Assembly (NCBI GenBank): GCA_029242545.1
Contig: JAQWTV010000034.1
Location: 1 to 32,155, forward strand
Origin: Roseibacillus sp.
GTDB lineage: Bacteria > Verrucomicrobiota > Verrucomicrobiia > Verrucomicrobiales > Akkermansiaceae
Direction: 5' to 3'
Length of the DNA: 32,155 nucleotides
The notes under the pieces are model-generated. The model was not told where the DNA came from, ran no database searches, and worked only from the letters and a program-made list of their open reading frames with translations. Each line of letters opens with the position of its first letter. The first letter of the stretch is position 1. The position numbers and the translations under genes are program-made. This document shows positions 8,250 to 16,318 of the stretch, in pieces.

Positions 8250-9158
8250 TTAGCGGCCAAGGTTAAGTTCAGTTGCAATCTGTTTCGTAGCGCTACCTTT
8301 GTTCAAGGTGTAGAAATGAAGGCCGTCAACGCCCTCGGAGAGTAGTTCGGCACATTGGGTGGTCGCATAGTTCGATCCGGCCGTTTCAAAGGCAGCTGGG
8401 TCATCGTTCGCGCCCTGAAGCATGCGCTGGAGTTGGGCTGGAAAGTGGACTCCGGCAGCGAGGTCCGCCATCCGCTCCATTCCAGATCTTGTCGTGATTG
8501 GCATGATGCCTGCTATAATGGGAATATCGATGCCAGCGAGTCGGCAACGATCCCGGAAATCAAGGAAGGAGTAATTGCTAAAGAATAATTGGGTGCAAAT
8601 GTAGTCTGCACCTGCATCCACCTTTTGTCGGAGGTGGTCCATCTCCTTGAGCCTGTTTTGGGTGTCCGGGTGCCCTTCCGGAAAGCCTGCGACCCCAACC
8701 CCAAATCCTTTTTGCGGGGTTTTGATTTCTCGATTAAACTTCTGAATGAAGCTCACCAGATCAGCCGCGTAAGGGAAGGCGTCCTGATTCCGGTTATATT
8801 CGAGGTCTTCTCCGGGCGGGTCGCCACGTAGAGCGAGGACCGCAGGGACACCGGCGGTTGCATACCCCAAGAGAATTTCTTCGATTTCATCGATGCTGTG
8901 GTTGATGCAGGTGAGGTGGGGAATTGCCGGGATCGTGGTTTGCTCCATGATCCTCAAAACTAGCTTGTGAGTTCGCTCACGAGTTGATCCCCCGGCCCCA
9001 TAGGTGACGCTTACGAATGAGGGGTTGAGCTGCTTAAGTTCGTGAATCGTGGTAAAAAGCCGTTCCGATGCCGCGGCAGACTTTGGAGGAAAGAATTCGA
9101 ACGAAACTGTGGGCTTCTCTTGCCCCAGAACTTCAGCGATGTTGGTAGCGCCTTGCAT
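8250..9158 (-). CDS. metF: 5,10-methylenetetrahydrofolate reductase
   Basis: 302 residues, the usual size for bacterial MetF. This FAD enzyme reduces methylene-THF to methyl-THF for methionine synthesis. The signature SFEFFPPK lies at residues 19-26, with E21 in the position of the catalytic acid. TYGAGGSTR, the LRGDPP loop and the block ADYICTQLFFSNYSFLDFRDRC with PIIAGIMPIT complete the TIM-barrel flavin site. The ATG at 9158 has no Shine-Dalgarno. It is divergent from the EF-hand gene across 128 bp, where I see no riboswitch-like structure upstream of metF. Confidence 0.93.
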   Translation of the reverse strand: MQGATNIAEVLGQEKPTVSFEFFPPKSAAASERLFTTIHELKQLNPSFVSVTYGAGGSTRERTHKLVLRIMEQTTIPAIPHLTCINHSIDEIEEILLGYATAGVPAVLALRGDPPGEDLEYNRNQDAFPYAADLVSFIQKFNREIKTPQKGFGVGVAGFPEGHPDTQNRLKEMDHLRQKVDAGADYICTQLFFSNYSFLDFRDRCRLAGIDIPIIAGIMPITTRSGMERMADLAAGVHFPAQLQRMLQGANDDPAAFETAGSNYATTQCAELLSEGVDGLHFYTLNKGSATKQIATELNLGR

Positions 9159-9286
9159 TTATTTGATCCGAATTTGGCTATTCTGCAGGATTTCTACTTT
9201 CTGGAGTAACTTTCAGGCCGTTGATTGGTTTCATTAAGTAAGAAGCCGGATCCTGATCTGTCCTTGTCCGAAAAGAGTATATTCTA

Positions 9287-10000
9287 ATGAAGTCAGTTCG
9301 CAAGCCAGTCCTGCTCCTCCTCGCGATGGTTCTGCCGCTCTGTGGTCAGGAAGATGCATGGCAGGATGCCCCAAGGGTATGGAAGGGAGAGAGGCCTCAT
9401 CGGCCGCCCCCTGATAAGAGCTTTATGGCGAAATACGATAAAAACGGTGACCGAAAGGTTTCCTTTGAAGAGTTTGGCTCAGTTGGACGGGCGGCATCTT
9501 TGGGAGAGGCAGGGCGCCGGCGTCTCTTTAATCATCTGGACAAGAACGCTGATGGGGAAATTACAGAGGGAGAATTGCCTGGCCTCATTCCTCCTCCAGT
9601 CAGGGGATACGATCTGGATAAGGACGGACGGATCACGTTCGAGGAGTTTGGCAGGAATCCGAGAGTGAAGGGATGGAGTGCCGACCGGCTGGAGGCAATG
9701 TTTTCGCGGATGGATCGCAATAAGGATAAGGTGCTGACGGCAGCAGATTTTCCCCGTCGCCCCGGAGCGCCGTTAAATGTGTCGGAGATTGAAAGGCTGG
9801 ATACGAACAAGGATGGAGGGCTTAGCTTTGAGGAATGGGCGAAAGGGCCGCGCCAGCGTGGCGGTTCAGTTGGCGAGCTCCGAAAGAGATTCGGTAAGAT
9901 GGATCGAGACCAAAACGGAAAGCTCGATGGAGCCGATAGAGATCGGGACCGCGGTCGTGGGCCTGCGGATGGGCCGCGGCGGCCGAAGAAGAAGAACTGA
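9287..10000 (+). CDS. Exported protein with six EF-hand-like calcium loops
   Basis: 237 residues. A signal sequence (residues 1-20, basic then hydrophobic) is followed by six 12-residue DxDxDG-type loops at about 51-62, 85-96, 109-120, 143-154, 172-183 and 206-217. The best are DKNADGEITEGE, DLDKDGRITFEE and DTNKDGGLSFEE. The fourth lacks the central Gly, and the fourth and sixth end in Asp instead of Glu, so they may bind calcium weakly. The C-terminus is Arg/Lys/Gly-rich and probably disordered. Such proteins are common in Planctomycetes and Verrucomicrobia, but their function is unknown. C19 in LPLCG could be lipidated, but the lipobox is imperfect. Confidence 0.8.
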   Translation: MKSVRKPVLLLLAMVLPLCGQEDAWQDAPRVWKGERPHRPPPDKSFMAKYDKNGDRKVSFEEFGSVGRAASLGEAGRRRLFNHLDKNADGEITEGELPGLIPPPVRGYDLDKDGRITFEEFGRNPRVKGWSADRLEAMFSRMDRNKDKVLTAADFPRRPGAPLNVSEIERLDTNKDGGLSFEEWAKGPRQRGGSVGELRKRFGKMDRDQNGKLDGADRDRDRGRGPADGPRRPKKKN

Positions 10001-10054
10001 TCTTTATTGGGTCAGGCGATCCGCTATCGGCAGGGGGCTCAGCGGCAGTGAGTC

Positions 10055-10750
10055 CTAAAAGGATACTTCAAACCAAAAGCCTGCGTGAATCTCGTCGCCA
10101 TCCCGGTGTTGAAGTTCATAGGACCATCCGAGAAAGGGCGTCACCGAGAGCATGCTGTTGACGTTATAGGTGAAAGAGAGACGCCCGGTTAAGTCTCCGA
10201 AGCCAGTCAGACCATAGTAGTCTTCAGTGCCCGAGACCCCAATTTTCCCAGAGAGGAAGGCATCATCTGATAGCCGCTTATACCAGTGGCTGGCAAGTTC
10301 GGCATGCCAGCCTCCAGCTCCGCAGTCATGTGCTATTGAAGTGGAGAAATTCCACTCGGTCTTGGCATGCCAGGTGAAGGTTCCTGAGAGGTCGAACCCG
10401 CTACGGATGACGCTGTTGCTGTAGCCATGATATGCAGCGGTGGCGCTGGCAGTGAAGGCGTCTCCAATGGTAGTTCGAAGCTCTACAAAACTGGTTTTCT
10501 CCTCAAAATCACCACCAGACTCAGAGGCTATCCAGCCGCCTGACGCCAGAGACAGGTCATTGTTGATCGTTACCTCGGTTTCCAATTGAAAATCGAGGGT
10601 AGAAGTAGCCAGCTCAAAGCCGCGGTAGCTATAGGCTGATCGAAGCCCTGTTACCGCTTCGATGCCAAAGGGGATGTCCTCCTCTATTTCACCCTTAATA
10701 GGGGAGCATGCCGTTCCGAGAACGATGAGAAAGACGGGGAAGTGCTTCAT
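10055..10750 (-). CDS. Small outer-membrane beta-barrel protein
   Basis: 231 residues with an N-terminal signal peptide. The body is made of alternating hydrophobic/polar strands broken by Gly/Asn turns (for example LRSAYSYRGFELA, TFTWHAKTEWNFSTSI, LTGRLSFTYNVN). It ends in aromatic-rich GFWFEVSF with a C-terminal Phe, the usual Bam-recognised signal of outer-membrane barrels. The SAYSYRGF start resembles the TIGR02001-type family of uncharacterised barrels. No function is assigned. It is convergent with the EF-hand gene (54-nt gap) and lies 82 nt downstream of aspS on the same strand. Confidence 0.7.
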   Translation of the reverse strand: MKHFPVFLIVLGTACSPIKGEIEEDIPFGIEAVTGLRSAYSYRGFELATSTLDFQLETEVTINNDLSLASGGWIASESGGDFEEKTSFVELRTTIGDAFTASATAAYHGYSNSVIRSGFDLSGTFTWHAKTEWNFSTSIAHDCGAGGWHAELASHWYKRLSDDAFLSGKIGVSGTEDYYGLTGFGDLTGRLSFTYNVNSMLSVTPFLGWSYELQHRDGDEIHAGFWFEVSF

Positions 10751-10832
10751 GGAAAATAAAGGGAGGTAGCTTAGCCTTTACCGTGCCGATTCAACCGGAG
10801 GATTGCAAGCTGTCAGGTGCTGCCCGCTCAGC

Positions 10833-12629
10833 TCAGGCCTCTGGGTCTGGGACCGTGGTCTTAATGCGCAGGTCCCTGAGCTGGATAGGCTCGGCCGGTG
10901 CGGGACTGGCTGACATGAGGTCGCTTCCCTTATTGTTTTTTGGAAAGGCGATTACTTCCCGGATTGACTGCTCACCTGCGATTAGCATCACGATACGGTC
11001 CAGGCCGAGGGCAATTCCGCCATGGGGTGGCGCGCCAAATTCGAAGGCCTCAAGGATGTGACCAAATTCATTTACGGCCTGTTCTTCACTAATTCCGAGC
11101 GCGGTAAACATTGCGGACTGAAGCTCTTTCTCATGTATTCGGATGGACCCGCCTCCAAGTTCGTGACCATTTAGCACCACATCGTAGGCTTGGGCGCGCA
11201 GGTCAGAGTAATTGCCCTGCTGGAGCTGCTCGCGATCCGCATCGATGGGTCTCGTGAACGGATGGTGAACAGCGGACCAGTTAGCGGACTCCTCATCATA
11301 GGCAAGTAATGGAAATTGGGTGACCCACATGAAATCGAACTCTTCCTCTCGGCCTTCAAGGAGAGACTGCATGGAGGCGCATTCGAGTCGTATCCTGCCA
11401 AGTATTTCACAAGCAGGTTCCCACTTGTCAGCCGCGAAAAGGATTAGGTCACCCTCCTCTACGTGGAGTTGCTCTCTCAATCCATTCAACTCATCTTCGC
11501 TTAAGAACTTAGTAATTGGTGATCGCCAGGTGGACGGGTCTTCACCGCGCACCTGGATGTAAGCAAGGCCCTTTGCTCCGTGGTTTACCGCGATTTCAGT
11601 CAACTTGTCGACCTGACCGGTTGTGATTCCTGAGAAGTCCTTTGCGTTGATTGCCTTTACAACCCCACCATTCTTGATTGCTCCGGAGAAGACCTTGAAC
11701 CCGCTCTCTGCAAAGAGGTCGCTGAGGTCTGCTATTTCGATCCCGAACCGCCTGTCGGGTTTATCAGATCCAAATTTATTCATGGCGTCATGCCATGTCA
11801 TGCGTTCGAAGGGGGTGGGGATATCGATATTACGGCCCGCCTTGAACATGGCAGAGAGGCAGCCCTCGATCAGCCCGATGATCTCCTCCTGATCAGTGAA
11901 GGATCCCTCGACGTCTACCTGAGTGAATTCAGGTTGCCGGTCAGCTCTGAGATCCTCATCCCTGAAGCATCGTGCCACTTGAAAATAGCGTTCTATCCCG
12001 GCGACCATGAGGAGCTGCTTGTACTGCTGTGGAGCCTGGGGAAGAGCGTAAAAGGAGCCCGGGTGCATTCGTGATGGAACCAGGAAATCCCTTGCTCCTT
12101 CGGGAGTAGACTTGGATAAAATTGGCGTCTCGACCTCAATGTAGCCATGCGAATCGAGGTAATCACGGGCCGCTTTGGTTACCCGGTGCCGGATTTGCAG
12201 ATTTTTGTTCATCCGGGGACGCCGGAGATCGAGGAATCTGTGGCTGAGCCTGAGGTCTTCATTAGATAGCTCCTTATCGAGTTGAAAGGGGAGAACCTTG
12301 GCCTTGTTGACAATTGTGAGAGTGGTCGCAGCAACTTCGATTTCACCTGTGGGAAGTTCGCTGTTGACCGTGCTATTGCCGTCGATTTGCGGTCGCGGCT
12401 CAACCCGACCGGTGACCTCCACGACGTCTTCTGCTCGTAAGGAATGTGAAATCTTTGCGGACTCAGAGGATTCCTCGGGGCGAAATACACATTGAGTGAG
12501 CCCCTCGCGGTCTCGTAAATCGATGAAAATAACGCCACCGTGGTCTCGTGATGAATTGACCCATCCAGTCAGGGTAACTATTTCACCCTGATGGCCGGCC
12601 CGTAGTTCGTTGCAGTGATGTGTTCTCAT
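10833..12629 (-). CDS. aspS: Aspartyl-tRNA synthetase
   Basis: 598 residues, full length for the bacterial class IIb AspRS. An N-terminal OB-fold anticodon-binding domain (VTLTGWVNSSRDHGGVIFIDLRD, about residues 19-41) comes first. The catalytic core carries motif 1 (GYIEVETPILSKSTPEGARDF), motif 2 (YFQVARCFRDEDLRADRQPEF) and motif 3 (GIALGLDRIVML). The bacterial GAD insertion domain lies between motifs 2 and 3. It charges tRNA-Asp; whether it also charges tRNA-Asn cannot be judged here. hisS lies 50 nt upstream on the same strand and the two are probably co-transcribed. The ATG lacks a Shine-Dalgarno. Confidence 0.96.
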   Translation of the reverse strand: MRTHHCNELRAGHQGEIVTLTGWVNSSRDHGGVIFIDLRDREGLTQCVFRPEESSESAKISHSLRAEDVVEVTGRVEPRPQIDGNSTVNSELPTGEIEVAATTLTIVNKAKVLPFQLDKELSNEDLRLSHRFLDLRRPRMNKNLQIRHRVTKAARDYLDSHGYIEVETPILSKSTPEGARDFLVPSRMHPGSFYALPQAPQQYKQLLMVAGIERYFQVARCFRDEDLRADRQPEFTQVDVEGSFTDQEEIIGLIEGCLSAMFKAGRNIDIPTPFERMTWHDAMNKFGSDKPDRRFGIEIADLSDLFAESGFKVFSGAIKNGGVVKAINAKDFSGITTGQVDKLTEIAVNHGAKGLAYIQVRGEDPSTWRSPITKFLSEDELNGLREQLHVEEGDLILFAADKWEPACEILGRIRLECASMQSLLEGREEEFDFMWVTQFPLLAYDEESANWSAVHHPFTRPIDADREQLQQGNYSDLRAQAYDVVLNGHELGGGSIRIHEKELQSAMFTALGISEEQAVNEFGHILEAFEFGAPPHGGIALGLDRIVMLIAGEQSIREVIAFPKNNKGSDLMSASPAPAEPIQLRDLRIKTTVPDPEA

Positions 12630-12679
12630 TGAAGTTCGGTTGTAAATGTCTTCTTTGGTAGAGCTCGTGCGGCCGGGCG

Positions 12680-13975
12680 CTATGCAAGAAGCGGTCCATC
12701 CGGTGCTTCCAGACGCGCTTTAATAACGTCTATAATATTGCTTCCGGCGGGAATGGTCTCCTCAGTGCGGCTATTGAGATTTTTGAGTTTGAGCTCGGGA
12801 AACTCGCTTCCGATCACCAGTGCGAATCGCGCAAGGGTATGATCGGCAGCCTTAAACTGCTTATTTATTTTGGCAGGTGAAAGCGGCCAATCGGCTGCGA
12901 GACCGCTCTCACGAATAGCATGTCCCAGACAGAGCGCGTCCGGGCGCATGGATTCATCAGCGATCACGATATAGATGTCACAGGTGGCCTGAGTCTGAAG
13001 CCATGCCTGATATTGGATGAGGGCGGAAGGAACCTCTTTAATCAGTTCAGAAATGACACAGTCTCCCATCGCGTATCCCGTTGCGGTCAGCTCCGAGGAG
13101 CCTTCTGTCACAATGGAGACAAGCGTGTCGTAGCGCCCGCCTCCAGCGACTGACCGGAGTTTTTTTCCTGAATCAAAGACCTCAAATACCACTCCGGTGT
13201 AGTATGCAAGGCCCCGGACAATGGAGAGGTCGATCTCGACGAATCTATCGAGCTTGCGGGCTCTCAGATCGTTAAGAACTTCGGACAGGTTTTCAGAGCA
13301 GGAGTCACCAGCAGAAGATATGAAGCTACGAACCTCTTCCAGTTCTACAGAGAAAGGTTTTAGCTTCTCCTTCATTTTTTCATCCGGGTCCCGTTCGATC
13401 TTATCGATAACCTGGAGGAAAGAGTCGAGCTGCGAGGCTTCTATTCCGTGGTCTTTTGCGAAGTTGATCCACGCTTGTCGGTCCGATAGGCGAATCGAGA
13501 ACTGCTCCTCGTCGAATCCGAGTTCGCGCATGACGTCAATTGAGAGGGCAATCAGCTCAGCGTCTGCAGCTGGTGAGGCCTCTCCGAGGATGTCGGCATT
13601 GAATTGATAAAACTCGCGCAGCCGTCCCCGCTGTGGTTTTTCGTATCGAAAGCACCTTCCGATCTCAAACCACTTAAGGGGTTTAGGGTAGTCTCTCTGC
13701 TGTGCGGCCGCGATTCGCGCGAGCGAGGCGGTTAGTTCAGGACGGAGGACGACATCCCTTCCGCCCTTGTCCTCGAAACGAAAGAGCTGTTCGCCTAGTT
13801 CACCTCCCGACTTCTTGAGATAGAGATCCGCAGATTCAAGGATAGGCCCTTCGTATTCGGAAAAGCCATAGCGCCGAGCGACCCGGTTCCAAGTTTCGAA
13901 TAGATAGCGGGACTGGAGACGTTCACGAGGCGGGAAGTCCCTGAATCCGGGCAGGGGTTGGTTGTTACTTGCCAT
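12680..13975 (-). CDS. hisS: Histidyl-tRNA synthetase
   Basis: 431 residues, the normal size for a class II HisRS. Visible elements are the N-terminal GFRDFPPRE, motif 2 (FEIGRCFRYEKPQRGRLREF) followed by YQFNADILG, and the histidine-specific motif RGLAYYTGVVFEVF with GGGRYDTLV. A C-terminal anticodon-binding Rossmann-like domain spans about residues 330-430. It is an authentic synthetase and not a HisZ regulator, because the substrate-binding motifs are intact. It is the first gene of hisS-aspS and divergent from trhO across 145 bp. Confidence 0.95.
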   Translation of the reverse strand: MASNNQPLPGFRDFPPRERLQSRYLFETWNRVARRYGFSEYEGPILESADLYLKKSGGELGEQLFRFEDKGGRDVVLRPELTASLARIAAAQQRDYPKPLKWFEIGRCFRYEKPQRGRLREFYQFNADILGEASPAADAELIALSIDVMRELGFDEEQFSIRLSDRQAWINFAKDHGIEASQLDSFLQVIDKIERDPDEKMKEKLKPFSVELEEVRSFISSAGDSCSENLSEVLNDLRARKLDRFVEIDLSIVRGLAYYTGVVFEVFDSGKKLRSVAGGGRYDTLVSIVTEGSSELTATGYAMGDCVISELIKEVPSALIQYQAWLQTQATCDIYIVIADESMRPDALCLGHAIRESGLAADWPLSPAKINKQFKAADHTLARFALVIGSEFPELKLKNLNSRTEETIPAGSNIIDVIKARLEAPDGPLLA

Positions 13976-14120
13976 TGGCTTAGCGGCGGGCGGGGAGGAT
14001 AGGGAGGTTGACCCGGTTGTCGAGAAGCGACGCGGGAATCTGGCCCGTATTCTAATGTTTTGGGAAGGAATTGGCCTTAATTGGTCTGCTTAATCTTTTC
14101 TTTCTACCGGCTATCGATGG

Positions 14121-15146
14121 TTGCGAAGAGGCGCAAAGGCCTGGCTGGGGGGGTGGTCGTCGCCTATTTTTAAAAGAAGCAAATTTGGCATTGGCAAGGG
14201 CAGGGTCAACACCCTGAAATCATGCATCAGCGTAGAATCCTACCAAATCCTGCTATATTACCTGTATCGTCCTTTCGATGACACGGCAGGATATTTGGCC
14301 GAGCATCTGGAATTGTGTGAGACCCTGGCATTGCGAGGACGCGTTCTTATTGCTGATGAGGGACTGAATGGAACGGTTTCTGGGCGTCGAGATATGACCG
14401 AAAGGTATATGAAGGTCCTGCGGGAGGATTCGCGGACGGAGGGTATCCAGTTCAAGGTCGACCCTGCGGAGGGCCACGCCTTTCCGAGATTGAATATTAA
14501 ACGCAGAGAGGAAGTTGTGACGTTGGATCTCGGCGAAGAGGATTTCTCGCCCGGTGAGACGACAGGGGAGCATCTTACTCCGGAGCAATGGCGGGAGTGG
14601 ATGACCCGCGACGATACAGTCCTCGTAGACGCACGAAATCAATACGAGTGGGAGCTTGGGCATTTTGAGGGCGCCCTTTTGCCCCCGGTAGAAAATTTCC
14701 GCGATTTGCCCGGCTGGGTGAGAGAAAATAGAAGCCAGCTCGAAGGAAAAAAAATAATGACTTACTGCACTGGTGGGATCCGTTGTGAAAAGTTTAGCGG
14801 GTTTCTCCTGCGGGAAGGATTCTCAGAGGTATATCAGCTTGATGGAGGGATTGTTACGTATGGAAAAGAAGCGGGGGTCAAAGGTGAGGGTTTCGCGGGT
14901 AAGTGCTATGTGTTCGATCAACGTGTGGGGGTAGAGGTAAATCATACCACGGGGGCAAAGGTAGTCTCCCGGTGTTTCCATTGTGGTGCTGCCTCGGATC
15001 GTTACGTTAATTGTGGGTGGAGTCGCTGTAATCGCCAGTATTTCTGTTGTGAAGCCTGTGACAGGGATCGACTCCGCTTCTGTAGCTCAGTGTGCGAGGA
15101 GGCATCAATCTTGTCTGTGGCGTCCTTGGGAATTGGATGCGACTGA
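14121..15146 (+). CDS. trhO: tRNA uridine(34) hydroxylase, rhodanese family
   Basis: TrhO (YceA) hydroxylates U34 of certain tRNAs, the first step to 5-oxyacetyl or methoxy-uridine. An N-terminal acylphosphatase-like domain (YQILLYYLYRPFDD through GLNGTVSG) precedes a rhodanese domain (about residues 155-255) with the loop CTGGIRCEK at 216-224, C216 being the active-site Cys. A Cys-rich zinc-like tail carries C285, C288, C298, C303, C309, C313, C321 and C325. As drawn from TTG 14121 it is 341 residues, but the first about 40 are not family-like and lack any ATG. A CTG at 14214, about 8 nt after AGGG, is an alternative start. phoH follows after 48 nt. Confidence 0.88.
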   Translation: MRRGAKAWLGGWSSPIFKRSKFGIGKGRVNTLKSCISVESYQILLYYLYRPFDDTAGYLAEHLELCETLALRGRVLIADEGLNGTVSGRRDMTERYMKVLREDSRTEGIQFKVDPAEGHAFPRLNIKRREEVVTLDLGEEDFSPGETTGEHLTPEQWREWMTRDDTVLVDARNQYEWELGHFEGALLPPVENFRDLPGWVRENRSQLEGKKIMTYCTGGIRCEKFSGFLLREGFSEVYQLDGGIVTYGKEAGVKGEGFAGKCYVFDQRVGVEVNHTTGAKVVSRCFHCGAASDRYVNCGWSRCNRQYFCCEACDRDRLRFCSSVCEEASILSVASLGIGCD

Positions 15147-15194
15147 GGGCTTGTCCCGCAGAGATCATCAGACCAGAAAACCCCAGAGACTAAT

Positions 15195-16208
15195 ATGAGT
15201 TCACCCGCCGTTCCTGATGACCAACTTAAGCTGGAATTCGAAACGCCCCAGTTCCTACATTCCCTTTTTGCGAATGATCCAAAGGAAGTGAATTATATCG
15301 AGCAAAGTCTTGGGGTGAGAGCAGTCACCCGGGAAGGATGGATTTTGTTCAGTGGTCCGCGACCGGGGTTGGACCTGGCTAAGAAGCTATTTGCAGATCT
15401 CGAAGAGGCTCGCCGTTACGGGGCGTCCATTCAAAAACGGGATTTCCGGCAGGCTGTCGATATGGTTGCAGGCAAGAAGAGCAGGGGGCTGGCAGATCTT
15501 ACTGCGACCAGATTGCTAGGATCCCGAACCCGGAAGGCGGTTATTCCTCGCACCCCTCGGCAGTTGGACTACCTGCGTGCCATGGAGTCGCATCCTGTGG
15601 TATTCGGTATTGGTCCGGCAGGAACCGGAAAGACGTATCTGGCGATGGCGATGGCACTGTGCCGTCTAAAAAGAGGCGAGATAACACGGGTGATTCTTAC
15701 CCGGCCTGCGGTGGAGGCTGGAGAGGCCCTTGGGTTTCTTCCGGGTGATCTGCAGGAGAAAGTAGCGCCGTATCTCCGTCCATTGTATGATGCGATCCAT
15801 GACCTTCTGGAACCGGAGCAGGGGACTCGGTATCTCGAGGATGGAACGATTGAAATTGCCCCACTTGCATACATGCGCGGTCGAACGCTGGCGAATTCAT
15901 GCGTTATACTCGACGAAGCTCAAAATACTACCCGGGAGCAAATGTTCATGCTACTGACTCGCCTTGGTGAGGGGTCCTCCTGCGTCGTAACCGGAGACGG
16001 CAGTCAGGTGGATCTCGCCGACGGTATTGCCTCGGGGTTGTTAGAGGCCGAGGCGGCGATGGACAACGTCACGGGAGTAAAATTCATTAGGTTTTCGAGG
16101 GGGGATGTGGTCCGGCATGCGGTTGTGAGCGAAATAATTGACGCCTATGAAAATTATAGGAACGTCAATAAAAATGGGGCTGGGAAGGCCAAGGGTGAGA
16201 CAAGGTGA
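15195..16208 (+). CDS. phoH: PhoH-family ATPase (YbeZ type)
   Basis: 337 residues, a typical PhoH/YbeZ. An N-terminal KH-like region (about residues 10-85) precedes a P-loop NTPase of RNA-helicase-like fold. Walker A is GPAGTGKT at 140-147, Walker B CVILDE at 236-241, followed by AQNTT and VTGDGSQVDL. The block PAVEAGEALGFLPGD is diagnostic. PhoH works with the endoribonuclease YbeY in RNA/ribosome quality control in other bacteria, and ybeY lies two genes downstream here, which fits that partnership. The ATG at 15195 has no Shine-Dalgarno. Confidence 0.95.
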   Translation: MSSPAVPDDQLKLEFETPQFLHSLFANDPKEVNYIEQSLGVRAVTREGWILFSGPRPGLDLAKKLFADLEEARRYGASIQKRDFRQAVDMVAGKKSRGLADLTATRLLGSRTRKAVIPRTPRQLDYLRAMESHPVVFGIGPAGTGKTYLAMAMALCRLKRGEITRVILTRPAVEAGEALGFLPGDLQEKVAPYLRPLYDAIHDLLEPEQGTRYLEDGTIEIAPLAYMRGRTLANSCVILDEAQNTTREQMFMLLTRLGEGSSCVVTGDGSQVDLADGIASGLLEAEAAMDNVTGVKFIRFSRGDVVRHAVVSEIIDAYENYRNVNKNGAGKAKGETR

Positions 16209-16318
16209 CGCGCCAGTGGCTTGAATCACGTTGAAAAATCTCTTATGGCCCGCTAAGAGGGTGGCCGCAGCGCGGGGAGTTCCTCGCCAATCAGCGTTCC
16301 GAACGTCCCCATTCACCC

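Noticed and set aside
9278-9289. TATATT directly before the EF-hand ATG as a leaderless promoter
   Set aside because: Only 3 nt separate it from the ATG, so transcription would begin after the start codon, and no -35 element lies at a proper distance.
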